Of a DNA stretch of 64,000 nt, positions 1 to 10,394 are shown in pieces. Origin of the DNA: Bremia lactucae (lineage: Eukaryota; Oomycota; Peronosporomycetes; Peronosporales; Peronosporaceae); contig NC_090610.1 of assembly GCF_004359215.1 (NCBI RefSeq), positions 394,365 to 458,364 on the forward strand, read 5' to 3'. The first letter of the stretch is position 1. Every line of letters begins with the position of its first letter. The translations under genes and the position numbers were made by a program. Under the pieces are notes generated by a model. It was given only the letters and a program-made list of their open reading frames with translations. It made no database searches and was not told where the DNA came from.

Positions 1-227
1 AGAGTTTCGGGACGACGCGTTTGCGTCATCCCAGGTACAGGGGTCTGTACCTGTTGTAATCTCAACAGTTCCGCCTGTTGAGAGCCTTGCTGATTCAGCA
101 AGGCTACTTTTTCCTTCATCTCGTCAAGTTCATGTTGTATGAACTTGGCGACGGTTGAATGGAGGGCATCTCTGTCTAAGTTGGACAGTAATGCCAGGAT
201 TGCATCGTTTCCTACGGATGAACTCAT
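1..227 (-). CDS. Gypsy Gag N-terminus (partial)
   Basis: Reading leftwards from the ATG at 227, the frame gives the same start as the gag at 41120 (MSS, then an acidic helix with the motifs KFIQHELDE and LNQQGSQQAELL). That region is probably a coiled coil at the head of Gag. The start is supported by conservation with two other copies in the window. The coding region continues beyond the edge, so completeness cannot be judged. Confidence 0.75.
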   Translation of the reverse strand, partial: MSSSVGNDAILALLSNLDRDALHSTVAKFIQHELDEMKEKVALLNQQGSQQAELLRLQQVQTPVPGMTQTRRPET

Positions 228-370
228 TCGTTCAACCGCACTCCTTTCTATATCACTTAGAAAGGAGTAGCTTTCAGGGGAAACGTGATGCGTATTCCCA
301 CTACCATCTAACATGTCCATGTTAAATGTGGGAAATGTGGTCCTTGGACGGACTACAAAGTGCTACCAGG

Positions 371-821
371 TGTAACGGGGCACTGCGACTTGTACTGTTT
401 CAGTACAAGTCCACTTCACACTGCTTCAGTTGTGAGCGGTGCCTTTCGTTAGGTGACGTACACTGTACATATAGAGGAAGACTTCTCTTAAGACAAGTTA
501 GCTTAAGAGTGTAAAATGAAAACTGTATTAATATAGTTAAGTGTCTCTTAATCTATCTTTGTAAATGCTGACTTAACTATAAACTAATACTAAACATGTA
601 AATGAATTCTTATCTATCTTATCTTGTAACTCTCTTTGATTACTTCTACAGCTGATTAGTCTGCGGAATAAATAGACATAATGGTCTATACCTATTTATG
701 GATAAGAATTCAGGACATTACTATATAAAGTAATATCCTCTAAATATTATCTACCTTTTAGATAATATTTTAATTAACAACCTTTAAGTGTTATATTCAT
801 GTAACGATACACCCCGTTACA
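371..821 (-). repeat. LTR1 long terminal repeat (5' LTR of the left-edge element)
   Basis: The repeat has TG...CA ends: reading the minus strand it begins TGTAACGGGGTGTATCG and ends GTGCCCCGTTACA. Other copies lie at 30753-31172, 40537-40977, 47445-47889, 53238-53677 and 61044-61514. All share the internal block CTCTGCACGTACTAGTGTAC near the U5 end. Confidence 0.9.
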
Positions 822-1103
822 GCGATTATATTTTGATTGGTAATATTGGGTATCTATGTTTAATACGGTTAAATATAAATCAGTCTCAAAACTACCTCCT
901 ACTTGATAAGTGCGCACGAGGTGCCGGATTACCGCTTCCGTGACGACACTTAATCAAAGTACTTATCGCGTTGGGTGAGGTCGCTGACGCGCCCACCACA
1001 ACTACCTCACTGCACGCAAGAGAAGCTGGTTTAACCGCTTCCTCGCTGTGCTAGGGTGTGTGTCTAAGTAGAGCGTGGCCGCATTACGACGTGCCCGCCT
1101 ACA
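822..1103 (+). repeat. LTR2 3' part, broken by the LTR1 element
   Basis: This stretch matches the right-hand part of the complete LTR2 at 38954-39487, ending GTGCCCGCCTACA. Its left part is missing because the LTR1 element (1-821) was inserted into it. Its right end abuts Copia coding sequence, so LTR2 had itself inserted into a Copia element. Confidence 0.8.
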
Positions 1104-1104
1104 C

Positions 1105-1762
1105 CTGCTCTTCATATCTGGTGCGTCACGTCCTGACATCAGTGTGTCAATTTGCCTATTATCGCAGTACTTTAAGTCGCCGACACAAACACACATGAAG
1201 GCTGCAGTGGGTGGGCTTCGTTATTTAAAGGGGACACATTAGGTCGGTATTTGCTACAAGCGTGGCGACGAAAAGGAATTCGTGCCCACTATTTTTGTTG
1301 ATTCGAATTGGGGTAGCGATTTGTCAAGGCGTTGATCCACGTCTGGATTGCTAGTGACTCTATGCGGTGCTCATGTCATCTAGTCTAAGCGGCAAAGGAC
1401 CGTTGCTATTCCCTCTGTCGAAGCCGAATATATGGCTTTATCTCTTGCATCGCAAAAAAGATTTTGGCTTCGTCTTTCACTTCAAGAACTGGGTGCGATT
1501 CAGCAACCTGCTACCGTCATGAATGTTGATAACCAAACCGCAATATCAATGGCAGAACATGTGGAATACCAGTCGCGAGCGAAGCCTATTGACCTACGCT
1601 ATCACTTTGTGCGAGACGCAGTTCAAGACGGTGTGATCAAGATGCAGCATGTGCCTACTGCTAAACAATTTGCGGACTTTATGATCCCTATGCCGTAATT
1701 CATCAAGCTAGTCAAGCTAAGTGGAATTGTTGAGGGTCCAGAGATCAGCAATTGAGGGGGAG
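1105..1762 (+). pseudogene. Copia-type pol fragment (end of reverse transcriptase plus RNase H)
   Basis: The translation shows the end of a Copia reverse transcriptase (RPDIS, then LRYLKGT), then RNase H with QRTVA, VEAEYMALS and VDNQTAISMAEH. These are hallmarks of Ty1/copia polyproteins. There are in-frame stops near 1240 and 1390, so it is dead. An open segment of 88 codons remains at 1432-1698. A purine-rich tract (1752-1762) follows and probably served as the polypurine tract before a 3' LTR starting TGTAATAG at 1763. The upstream part is cut off by LTR2. Confidence 0.85.
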
Positions 1763-2000
1763 TGTAATAGATGGTGAACTCCACCATCTGTTGTATTGTA
1801 TGAGCAATTGCAATGGCTCATCTGTTATTTAAGGTGCTGCTGGAGATGTTCTCTGATACTAGAGGTGGGGTTCTAGAAGATGCGTTGTGCATATTTTTAT
1901 ATAGTTTGATAAGTTGAATTTATTCCATTTTTTCCATCTTGTCAACAAGTCTCTGGTCAAACCTTTGCCTAGTAAACACTTAAAAGTCAGGGCTTACAAG
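1763..2000 (+). repeat. Probable Copia 3' LTR, right end uncertain
   Basis: It starts with TG immediately after the polypurine tract. No second copy is present in the window, so the right boundary is a guess. One candidate end is the CTTACA near 1997. The stretch from here to 2321 holds no other recognised feature. Confidence 0.4.
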
Positions 2001-2321
2001 TCACAACCCACAAATAGTCTTTCTACCATCCCTACCGGTTCGAAATATGCAGTCGCATTTTCCATATTTGCCTCATACAAGCACTTTGATGAACTTCTTG
2101 TTCTTATTTTTTGTAGATTCGCTTTGCACTTCGTTGTCGAAGTCGGAGAGATATGCGCTTTATTCGCATTTTACAAAGAGAAATACGCCATTTTAGATTT
2201 CTGGTCCGAGCGATTGTGATACTGACGTAGAAAGCAAGACGTTTGGTTACTACTCACGAGAAATCACATTTAGGGGAGGGGGTCAATTGTTGCGAAATTA
2301 TCGGTACATTTAAACATCCTG

Positions 2322-2337
2322 TCATTATCTATTTTCT
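2322..2337 (+). promoter_or_regulatory. Possible oomycete initiator (Inr)
   Basis: TCATTATCTATTTTCT lies 14 bases before the ATG of the PAP2 gene and resembles the oomycete core promoter Inr (consensus near TCATTYY followed by pyrimidines). The assignment is by pattern only. Confidence 0.35.
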
Positions 2338-2351
2338 CGGTCATCACAAAA

Positions 2352-3465
2352 ATGGCTACGTACGATAGAAAAGAGGGTCAGCTCAGCGACGTGATTGAGG
2401 AAAGCGATGACACTCCATTTTACGTTAGCGACGCAAGCGCTGTGCATTCATATACGGCTGCAATCGTGCAGTTTATTCGAAACTACCGCCTTCTAGAATT
2501 TGGCAGCACCTTAATTTTATATTTCTTTGGTGTTGTGTTTGCGAATATCGATGTGCATGAACGTCCGATTCGCGGAATCCAAGTACGCTTAAGCGAGTCA
2601 ACCTCGGTTTGGTCTCTTGATCCGACTATTGATGAGGTTAAGCTATCAGAACAAGGTGAGTCTTTGTCAAAAGCAGCTGCGAATTAGATACTTACTGTTT
2701 ATGTCTTCATGTCAGTACCACTATGGCTTTTGCAGGCACTCGGAATCGGTATTCCGATCGCAACAAACCTTATTGTAAACTATGTGCTTCCATTGTTTGG
2801 TCACGTACGCGTCATTCCTCATGACACGCGTGACTTCTTGCTCAGTCTGTTTCAATCGGTGGCGCTGTCCATTTTTCTCACGCAATTTATCAAAAATGTT
2901 ACTGGCCGCTTCCGACCAAGTTTCTACGACATGTGTGGTTGGGACTTTGACGTAATGTGGGACGGCGTCACTAATTTATGCACCGATGACGACGGGGAGA
3001 AGGAGGGTCGGAAGAGTTTTCCGTCGGGTCACGCGTCTTTTGCGTGGGCATCCATGCTTGTTTTGACGGTACGCTTGCGTGATTTTTCTACTCTATAAAT
3101 CAATATTCTTATATGCGTTGTTATTTTCTTTTAAACAGCTATATCTCTTGGGCCGGTCCCGTCTTAACAGCGAGGTCCACAGTATTTCTACACTGCAAGG
3201 CGGAAAGAAGTCCCTTTTGCTAATCGTGTGCTGCTTGCCTATTGTACTTGCTTCCTGGATTGCTATTACGCGTTGCATTGACAATTGGCATCATTACAGT
3301 GATATCCTGGCTGGTTCCGTCATTGGAGCTGTATCTGCAACTTTTGCGTTCAGCTACAACTATGGATCGATCTTTAGTCATGACTCGGCAGGGTTACCTT
3401 TAGAAGAAATTCGCGAGCGTCGTACTGGCAGAATAGCGCAGGACGCCGATACTACTAATGTGTAA
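2352..3465 (+). CDS. PAP2-type lipid phosphate phosphatase, copy A
   Basis: The exons are 2352-2655, 2716-3068 and 3139-3465, giving 327 residues; the introns (60 and 70 nt) are GT-AG. The protein is a multi-pass membrane phosphatase of the type-2 phosphatidic acid phosphatase superfamily, which dephosphorylates lipid phosphates such as phosphatidic acid. All three active-site motifs are present: K161-x6-R168-P169, P204-S-G-H207, and R264-x5-H270-x3-D274 (TR replaces the usual SR). Hydrophobic segments lie around residues 45-65, 105-130 and 215-300. The N-terminus is acidic and probably cytosolic. A paralogue at 36161-37501 has the same first two intron positions and phases. It could also be called diacylglycerol pyrophosphate phosphatase-like; substrate is not determined by sequence. 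Confidence 0.9.
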
Positions 3466-4073
3466 ATTGCGGCTCTTGCACGAACTTTATTGCTTACTTT
3501 TATGTGATATCTACAACATTATTAATTGTCAATTCTGCCACGAAATTTTCTAGAATTGGATTATTACTCTTAGCTTAGTTAACTATCTGATGTCTATTGC
3601 TCCTCTGCGATGTCACAGAAAAACGCTACTGTCAACAGCGTTGCGGCTAATCGCGAAGAAAAGTGTGATATTTCATTATTGTTGATGTAGCAACTAATAA
3701 TGTATGTGAGCCACATTAAATATTGCAATCTACGAATGTACCAGCAATGTACCAGAGTAGTTGAAAAACATCAAAGAACTTCAGAACAATGCACCGCTCA
3801 GGGTCTCAAAGGTGTGCTTCACTCGCATCGCCCTCGCTACACGTAAATTTTTTTTAACGTATTTGCTGTCCGCTTTTCTGTCGCTTCCCCAAAAATCCAG
3901 TTCCAGGTACACAACTCCCTGTTCTGAGAACTGATTCGTTGGATAGATACACTTATAGCTCTTCACACTGTCGTAGCCACGAGCACGAAATCGAGAATCA
4001 ATACCGACTATCAATTAAACAAGAGTCAGGCCGTTGTAATTTTGACAGTCAATACAAGGAGAAGCACAACGCC

Positions 4074-5050
4074 ATGGTGGACAGCTTTCAACCCGAGTGT
4101 GTATTTGTGGCGCCGACGACTGCACTCTGCCGCTTTTTCGTGCTTGGAAAGTGTCGCTACGGCAGCCGCTGTACCTTTTCGCATGAGCTGCCCGCCCAGG
4201 TGAGTGAATGCGCTGATAATGAGACCGAGAATCTTTCAGCAGCGGCATCATTAGTAAATTGTCCGTTCTATTTGCGTGGGAATTGCAAATACGGCGAGTA
4301 CTGCCGCCTTAAACACAACCCAGCTTTGCTGCCAGACGGCAAAGCTGTCAACTTCACTCATTCAGCTTCAATTATAGGAAAAGCAGAGACGTTTGCAGCC
4401 TTGAGCAGCGGCGCTGCCATCCATATTGAGGCTGCTGTAAACCAGCAAGATTTCACGTGCGGTATCTGTTTTGACGACATCGTTCAATCTGGCAAGCACT
4501 TTGGTCTATTGCGTAAGTTCTATTATCTCTTTTGAACGTATTGAACTTCAATATTCGAATTGGCTTACACTCGAACATTGTATCCGCTAAAGGTTGCGAT
4601 CACTGCTTCTGTCTAGAATGCCTGCGCTCGTGGCGCCAGTCGAAGGATATGGAGCTAGAAGTCATTCGCGCTTGTCCAGCATGTCGTCTTCCAAGTGATT
4701 TTATCGTGCCATCGCTCATTTTTGTGGCAGGCGAGGAAAAGGACAAGGTTGTTGAGGCGTACAAGAGCCACTTGGCCCTGCGGGAGTGCAAATATTTTAC
4801 AGGACTCCTCGGTAGTTGTCCGTTTGGTCCACGTTGCTTCTACGCACACCGAGACTCCGAAGGTCAAGACGTGAAACACCTGGATTGTTTGAAACGATCA
4901 CCCAAGCCGCGACGTCGCCGAAATGGACTTCGGATTGGAAATGCAGCGCAGCATATTTTACAGCGACATGATCACCTCTTTCATTTCTTTGACGTTCCAG
5001 ACTGGGACGGAGATGATCTTGGGGAAGATTTGGACTTTTTGGATGTCTAA
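4074..5050 (+). CDS. Makorin-like CCCH/RING zinc-finger protein (putative E3 ubiquitin ligase)
   Basis: The exons are 4074-4512 and 4593-5050, giving 298 residues. Two CCCH fingers occur at residues 19-37 and 63-81, both C-x7-C-x5-C-x3-H. A C3HC4 RING follows from residue 129 (CGIC, then CDHCFCLECLRSW across the splice junction, then CPAC). A third CCCH finger follows the RING (C-x8-C-x5-C-x3-H). This order is diagnostic for makorins, which are RNA-binding E3 ligases. The tail is basic (PKPRRRR) then strongly acidic. The ATG at 4074 is chosen because it lies just before the first finger; an in-frame ATG at 3939 would add 45 residues with no recognisable domain. The 80-nt intron is GT-AG and joins the RING in frame. 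Confidence 0.85.
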
Positions 5051-5200
5051 CGACTACATTCGGGATGAGTATTCGAACGAAGACTACATTCGTCGCGGGT
5101 TTCTGGAAGACGACTACACTTACAACGGGTTTCTGACGACGACTTCGACACCTAATAAAATTCTGCAGTCGACAAAATATATGGTGAGGTTGCAGTATGA
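5042..5200 (+). repeat. Imperfect short repeats just after the makorin stop
   Basis: The motif GACTACATTCG or a variant recurs (near 5052, 5083 and 5113), and CGGGTTTCTG occurs twice (near 5096 and 5127). One frame over these repeats reads acidic, tyrosine-rich peptide. It may be 3' untranslated sequence or a former C-terminal tail in another frame. Confidence 0.4.
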
Positions 5201-5632
5201 ATTTTGACAGCAAAGCAATCAAAAGGTGTTTCCGGCTTCACGTCTTACAGTGAGATTAATTAAGACGTGTTATAAATTGAGTATGAATTTCATCGATTAA
5301 AGATTAAAATTTCGATAATAAAATACAAATAATCCAACAATACGCAGAAATTTCTGCAGGGATTGCAATACTTTATAAGCAATTTAGTCCAAGTGTTGCC
5401 GACTCGCTAGGAGTGCACGGTTACGGGTGGCTGCTTCATCGGCGCTGTAATGGGTACACTTCGGTTGTTGTAAAGTGTATCACCCAATTAATTGAACAAA
5501 TGGGTGTTGGCCTAAGAAACCAAAAATAAAAATAACATTAGACATTCCTTGGACATCAATGTTTCAGCCAATCGTAAAGGCATGGATCTAGTCGAGGATT
5601 GACATTCTCCCGGTCCTGGATTGACCCTCGTC
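5201..5632. other. Intergenic, no feature recognised
   Basis: AT-rich spacer between two + strand genes. It should contain the makorin polyadenylation region and the promoter of the next gene, but no clear motif is visible. Confidence 0.5.
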
Positions 5633-6491
5633 ATGAGACGTCCAATATATCAAAGCACCGAAAATACATTTTTAGAGACTGGCAATGATGCCTTTGAAAG
5701 CAATTCTGCTGGAGCATTCCCCTTTGAACAAGACGAGCGACACCTTGATTCTAATATCGAATATACTGCAGAGGAGAAAGAAAAGAGATATTCACCGGAG
5801 GAATTTCCGATAAATGAAAGCTCTTGGGATGGTACTGAGACAGCGACCACCTTTCGCTTGCAACTTGCGCCTGTTTCTCAAAGCAGCTCGTGCCCAGTTT
5901 GTCTCCGGGTGATACAACTTCCTGTGCTCCAAGATTGTGGTCATGCCTTATGCTGGTCTTGCATGCAGCAATCACTTGCATCGCTCGATGACTGTCTATT
6001 GTGTCAAGCTCAAGAGTATTTTAAACCTGGGAAGAGTGATGCATTTTCAACAGTCGATATGCACCCTGTGATTACCACAGGACAAGATCGCTGCATGCCA
6101 GTAAGTCTTTAAGCGATTAGTTATTGTACATTCCTATTTTATAAGCTAAATGTGTCAATATTGTCACTAGATTAATATATTGGGCGCAATTGGAGGCCCT
6201 ATTGTCCTGGCTGATCAAATACGACTCAGCAATAGTAGTTATCATTCCGTCAGTCACGAAGCGTCTAAGGGACAGTCTGGAATTCTTTTCGACAGTTTTG
6301 ATATGCCTCTGCAGCAAGTCAAGTTTAGCGACTCGGACGACGGTATTGACGTCGACGATCTGATTTTATATGAAAATAAGCATCCCGTAGCTCCTGTTTC
6401 AGTGAAGGCTTTTCTAAGTGGCAGCTTCGTTTTTGGATCAGCGAGGAGACCACGCCGATCGCTGAAAGCGGTCAAAAGTCGACTTTATTGA
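5633..6491 (+). CDS. RING-finger protein, function unknown
   Basis: The exons are 5633-6100 and 6171-6491, joined across a 70-nt GT-AG intron in phase 0, for 262 residues. An acidic, serine-rich N-terminal region (about 85 residues) precedes a compact C3HC4 RING with CPVC, CGHALCWSCM and CLLC. The C-terminal half has an acidic patch (SDSDDGIDVDD) and a basic end (ARRPRRSLK). RING domains of this type recruit ubiquitin-conjugating enzymes, so a role as an E3 ligase is likely, but no other domain points to a substrate. The ATG at 5633 is the first in frame. It sits between the makorin gene and the kelch gene on the same strand; no operon is implied in this eukaryote. Confidence 0.75.
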
Positions 6492-6527
6492 CAGTCATCA
6501 TCAATTAAGCAACCATCATCGACTAAT

Positions 6528-7843
6528 ATGGCAATTGTTAAATCCACTTCAAGCACCTCTAGACTTAACGCTAGCCAAGTTGGCAAGAGGAAAGCCAGAT
6601 CTCGTAAAGAAACGCGTGATCATCCTGCGATTGTTTTTATGGAGTGGAAATAATAAGGTTGGAAGCAAATCCACCAGAGCCGCGATACGACTGTGGAATA
6701 GCGATTTATAAGAGCTATCTGATAGTCGTTGGTGGAATTGTCGGCGAGCTCCGGCTGAACGATGTGCATACTTTAGATCTCGCAGCGCTACCATCGCCTC
6801 GCTGGACAAGACCTGTGGTAGGCGGCAGAGCCCCTCAGATGGGGAATCTCCTACAAGTTTTCGTTATCGATGACGATTTGTTCGTAATCGGTGGAACAAA
6901 AGATGGAAAATATACGACGGAGCTGCATCGCATTCACCTCAGTATGCTTATTGTATAATTCGTCATTGCTTAGTTTTACTTCAATTAATTGACACTTGAA
7001 TGGATGGTCGTATATCGAAGGATTGGATGTGGGAACATTAGAAGTTACGGGAACATTGCCATCGATGCGTTACTGGTACTCACTTACTCCGCTGCGTGGC
7101 ATGTCAATTTTGTATGGCGGTTATGGTCATCCCCAGCGGCTCAGTGATACATTCGCGCTTCGATTTGGTAGCCAGATGCCCCTTTGTTTGCGTAGGTTCG
7201 GCCTCATTGACATAAACGGGTTATAATTTGTAAGTAGATACTAAAGTACCAACTTGGATAGAACTTCAGACTCGCGGAGATAATCCAGGGCAGTCATCAA
7301 CGCACTCGGTGTGCGTTTTCAAAGACCGCATGTACCTTTTTGGAGGATACGATGGCAAGTATCGTCGTGGCCAGCTTTTTACGTTCGTTATTGGTACGTT
7401 AGGCAACTTGTAATAATGACAGATTTAGCAGTGCTCGTACGCAGAAAGGGTAACGAAGGATCGCATTGATTGCAAATGGCAAAAGATTAAGACACAAGGG
7501 CACGGGCCTGCATCGCGCTATACGCACTCGTGTTCAAGCATTGGCCCCCATTTGATCGTCCACGGAGGCAACACTGGCTGCTTGAAGGGTGACACCTATG
7601 TGTTGGGGTTTGAAAATGGTGCGTTGTGAAATAATTGAAAGCTCGATAAATGCTGAAGTTGGTCCTGGCATAGATGACGACGCTCCGAGATGGAAGCTTG
7701 TCAAGTCTGATCCTCCAATGATGCCTCGCGCTTGGCACAGGGCTGTCGTTTACAATAATGCGATGTACATGTTTGGAGGATGTACGGCCCATGGAAACGA
7801 TAATAAAGTCATTCGTGTGGCATTCCAGGACCTATTGCCGTAG
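6528..7843 (+). CDS. Kelch-repeat (beta-propeller) protein, 5' end uncertain
   Basis: Five exons are clear: 6644 (or earlier)-6941, 7021-7167, 7247-7393, 7445-7618 and 7674-7843, all in phase 1 across GT-AG introns of 51-79 nt. Together they give about 311 residues. Each carries a kelch unit with the double-glycine and spaced Tyr/Trp: VVGGIVG, VIGGTKDG, LYGGYG, LFGGYDG, VHGGNTG and MFGGCTA. Six blades suggest a near-complete propeller, a protein-interaction platform. No ATG is in frame before 6644. A possible first exon starts at ATG 6528 and ends at 6603, spliced to 6645 through a 41-nt intron, which keeps the frame but is unusually short. The 5' end could otherwise be lost. Confidence 0.75.
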
Positions 7844-8317
7844 GGTTTTGCACTTTTTTGATGCCTAAAACGAGACAAAGTGTGTCGCTCGATGTAAGCT
7901 GGAAAGAGTAGTAAATGAGACCACGACTCGAGGCATATTACACTTTATCGCACGTAAATGTTGCACGGCTGCACCTTCATCGCTCACATGCTTCGTATAT
8001 GTTTAGCAGCTATGCGAAGCAGAAAACAACTGGTATTATCATATAATGACCTATACTGATAGCAGTTACGCGCGTGTTTATCTTAAATCGAAATTGCTGG
8101 TGTATCGGGAAGCTCTATTGTCGGTAAATGTATTTCAAAGATGGAAGCATGTCGAAGCGTAAAACTAAAATAAAAATCATTTAATGCTACAGTGTCCACT
8201 AAGATCCGCCTCGGTTTTTTGCACAGTGAATTTAAATAACAGAGGATAGTAATTTTAATTTTATCTGACAGTCCATCAAAAATTGAAGCATTTAAGATAT
8301 TCTTGCGGGTGACGCAA
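7844..8317. other. Intergenic, no feature recognised
   Basis: Spacer between the kelch gene and the peptidase gene. No repeat or RNA gene is recognised. Confidence 0.5.
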
Positions 8318-9949
8318 ATGCGAGGTGAGATGGAGGAAGAAATGATGCCAATTCTACTGAATTTGACAACTATACCCTTTAAAAAGGCGCCAAGAAGTCA
8401 TTATTATGTGCTACTGGTAGTCGCAGGGATCGCGGTGACACCCGTGCTTATAATTATCATGAAACTCTGCCTCGGAGACTCGACATCCGTCTCATTCAAT
8501 TCTGTTCAAAGTCATCAGTCGACGACAAACATAAATGTTTTGCCCTCACATCTGCAATCTGAATGTAAAGAAAATTATTTTACACAGACGCTTGACCACT
8601 TCGATGTCGGAGCGCCCACCTACCAGCAACGATATTTTGTCTGCGATCGTCATTTCCAATCTAATGGCGTCCTTTTTTTCTATGTTGGTAACGAGGCCGA
8701 CGTCGAATTGTACTTAAATCACACGGGCCTCATGTGGGAGAATGCCAAAGAGTTTAGCGCAATGCTTGTGTTTGCAGAGCACCGATACTTTGGCAAGTCG
8801 GTACCTTTTGGTGACGAAATGATTAAGCACATGAAATATTTATCAACGGAGCAAGCGTTGGCAGATTACGCAGTGCTTATTTTGCACTTAAAAAATATTT
8901 GGATGTACGATATCCCTGTGATTGGCTTTGGCGGCTCCTATGGTGGCATGCTGGGATCTTGGCTCCGGATGAAATACCCTCATGTCGTCGACGGCGTCAT
9001 AGCGAGTTCAGCTCCGATTCTATCATTTCTGGGAGACGTAGGGACATTAGACAAAGGGTCATTTGCACGTCTGGTGACATTTGATGCGTCCAAGAGAGCG
9101 GGATCAGCACCACTCTGTGCAGCAAATATTCGTCGAACGTGGTCAGTCATGAAAACACTGGCGCGGTCGGAAAAAGGTCGAAACCAGCTTAAAGAAGCTC
9201 TTTCGCTCTGCGAAGTTGTAAAAGTCGAGTCCACGAAAGACATTGCAAGAGTTATGATTTGGGCCAAGTCAGCGTTTGACTACATGGCAATGGGCAACTA
9301 TCCGTATCCTTCATCGTATATAATGAACGGCGTCAGCGTACTACCACCGTACCCAGTTCGTGTGGCATGCTCATATGTTGCTGATGACTTTGCAGCGGAC
9401 GACGAGATTGGTCTCTTGTCTGCCTTTTCAAAGTCTCTTGGTGTGTATTATAATAGTACCAAGGACCAAAAGTGCTTTGAGCTCACTGCGTCATCCAATG
9501 CATCTGCACAGAATTCGAATTTCTGGGACTATCTCTTTTGCTCTGAAATGTATCAGCCCCAAAACGTTGATGGGGTGACCGATATGTTTTGGCCTATTCC
9601 GTGGAACTTTACTGCCGATAAAGAATTGTGTAGGTCCAAGTGGAGGGTTGACATTCGTCCCCTTTGGGCTACGATACAGTACGGAGGGCGCAAGGCACTA
9701 AAAGTGGCAAGTAATATCGTATTTAGCAACGGAAACTACGATCCCTGGTCGGGCACGGGAGTGCTACAGAATTACTCGAATTCTGTCGTCGCTCTTTCCG
9801 TTGAAGGTGGTGCCCACCATCTTGATCTTATGTTTAGTAACAAATTAGATACTCCGTCGGTGCTGGCCGTGCGTAAGGTTGAGAAACAGTATATGCATAA
9901 CTGGGTACGCGAATTTTACGAGCGTAAAGCTGTTTTGGCAAGCGAGTGA
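8318..9949 (+). CDS. Serine peptidase family S28 (prolyl carboxypeptidase / DPP2 type)
   Basis: One uninterrupted exon of 543 residues. The catalytic serine is Ser207 in GGSYGGML, the aspartate is near Asp475 in NGNYDPWSG, and the histidine is His500 or 501 in GGAHHLDL. This is the order and spacing of family S28, which cleaves after or around proline. A single hydrophobic segment at about residues 29-48, after a short basic-flanked N-terminus, looks like a signal anchor. The enzyme is therefore probably a type II membrane or secreted/lysosomal protein. Several N-x-S/T sites in the ectodomain fit this. The start is the ATG at 8318, the first ATG in the frame. Length is typical for the family (about 480-550). 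Confidence 0.93.
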   Translation: MRGEMEEEMMPILLNLTTIPFKKAPRSHYYVLLVVAGIAVTPVLIIIMKLCLGDSTSVSFNSVQSHQSTTNINVLPSHLQSECKENYFTQTLDHFDVGAPTYQQRYFVCDRHFQSNGVLFFYVGNEADVELYLNHTGLMWENAKEFSAMLVFAEHRYFGKSVPFGDEMIKHMKYLSTEQALADYAVLILHLKNIWMYDIPVIGFGGSYGGMLGSWLRMKYPHVVDGVIASSAPILSFLGDVGTLDKGSFARLVTFDASKRAGSAPLCAANIRRTWSVMKTLARSEKGRNQLKEALSLCEVVKVESTKDIARVMIWAKSAFDYMAMGNYPYPSSYIMNGVSVLPPYPVRVACSYVADDFAADDEIGLLSAFSKSLGVYYNSTKDQKCFELTASSNASAQNSNFWDYLFCSEMYQPQNVDGVTDMFWPIPWNFTADKELCRSKWRVDIRPLWATIQYGGRKALKVASNIVFSNGNYDPWSGTGVLQNYSNSVVALSVEGGAHHLDLMFSNKLDTPSVLAVRKVEKQYMHNWVREFYERKAVLASE

Positions 9950-10394
9950 AGTGTGCTTGGTACAGTTTCGTAGACAATATTGAACAACTTCGGCCTATTT
10001 TCATATTAAGCAGAATAATTTATGCTCTACTATGGCTTTTACCTTAGCGCGACCGCTCTAAGGACCCTAAGAAAGGAATTTCTTAATAGAGCTGTATTGA
10101 AAAATCGATAAATGTCAAACGGATTTACTTAATATGCAAAGCAGCTGAACTGTGTTCCTCTTAAATAATATGTTGAAAAATATAGGTATATGAAGAAGAG
10201 GCACGGCCATGTTCCAATATGAAAATGCGTGCAGTGTGTTTTATGCAAAATGGTGTACCGAACATGGTCGACAACTAGAATCTATTCTGCACGCGTGGTG
10301 CAACATTACGTTAAAGCTTTTTTTCCCCCATATTAGGCCGCGTGGATCTGAAACCTTGGAGGTAGGACGAGCATCTGCACACTGCCTTACGGCC
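9950..10394. other. Intergenic; an open frame extends upstream of SEC24 but is not believed
   Basis: The SEC24 frame stays open back to an ATG at 10209, but that stretch has no SEC24 similarity and is AT-rich, so it is treated as 5' untranslated sequence. Confidence 0.5.

Larger units (their letters stand above)
1..821 (-). mobile_element. Ty3/gypsy element, LTR1 family, 5' part only
   Basis: The minus strand reads, from right to left, a complete LTR (371-821, starting TGTAACGGGG and ending CGTTACA), an untranslated leader and the start of gag. It matches the intact 5' end of the element at 40537-41350 base for base over long stretches. The element runs off the left edge of the window, so its 3' end and target duplication cannot be seen. 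It is inserted inside another LTR (see 822-1103). Confidence 0.9.

Noticed and set aside
1914..2219. 101-codon frame upstream of the first PAP2 gene
   Set aside because: No domain, Phe/Leu-rich AT-driven composition, and it overlaps the presumed Copia LTR.
4202..4255. Intron at GTGAGT in the makorin gene
   Set aside because: All acceptors in reach cause a frameshift or stop, while reading through keeps both CCCH fingers.
10209..10394. N-terminal extension of SEC24
   Set aside because: In frame but without SEC24-like Pro/Gln/Gly composition; the ATG at 10395 is a better start.
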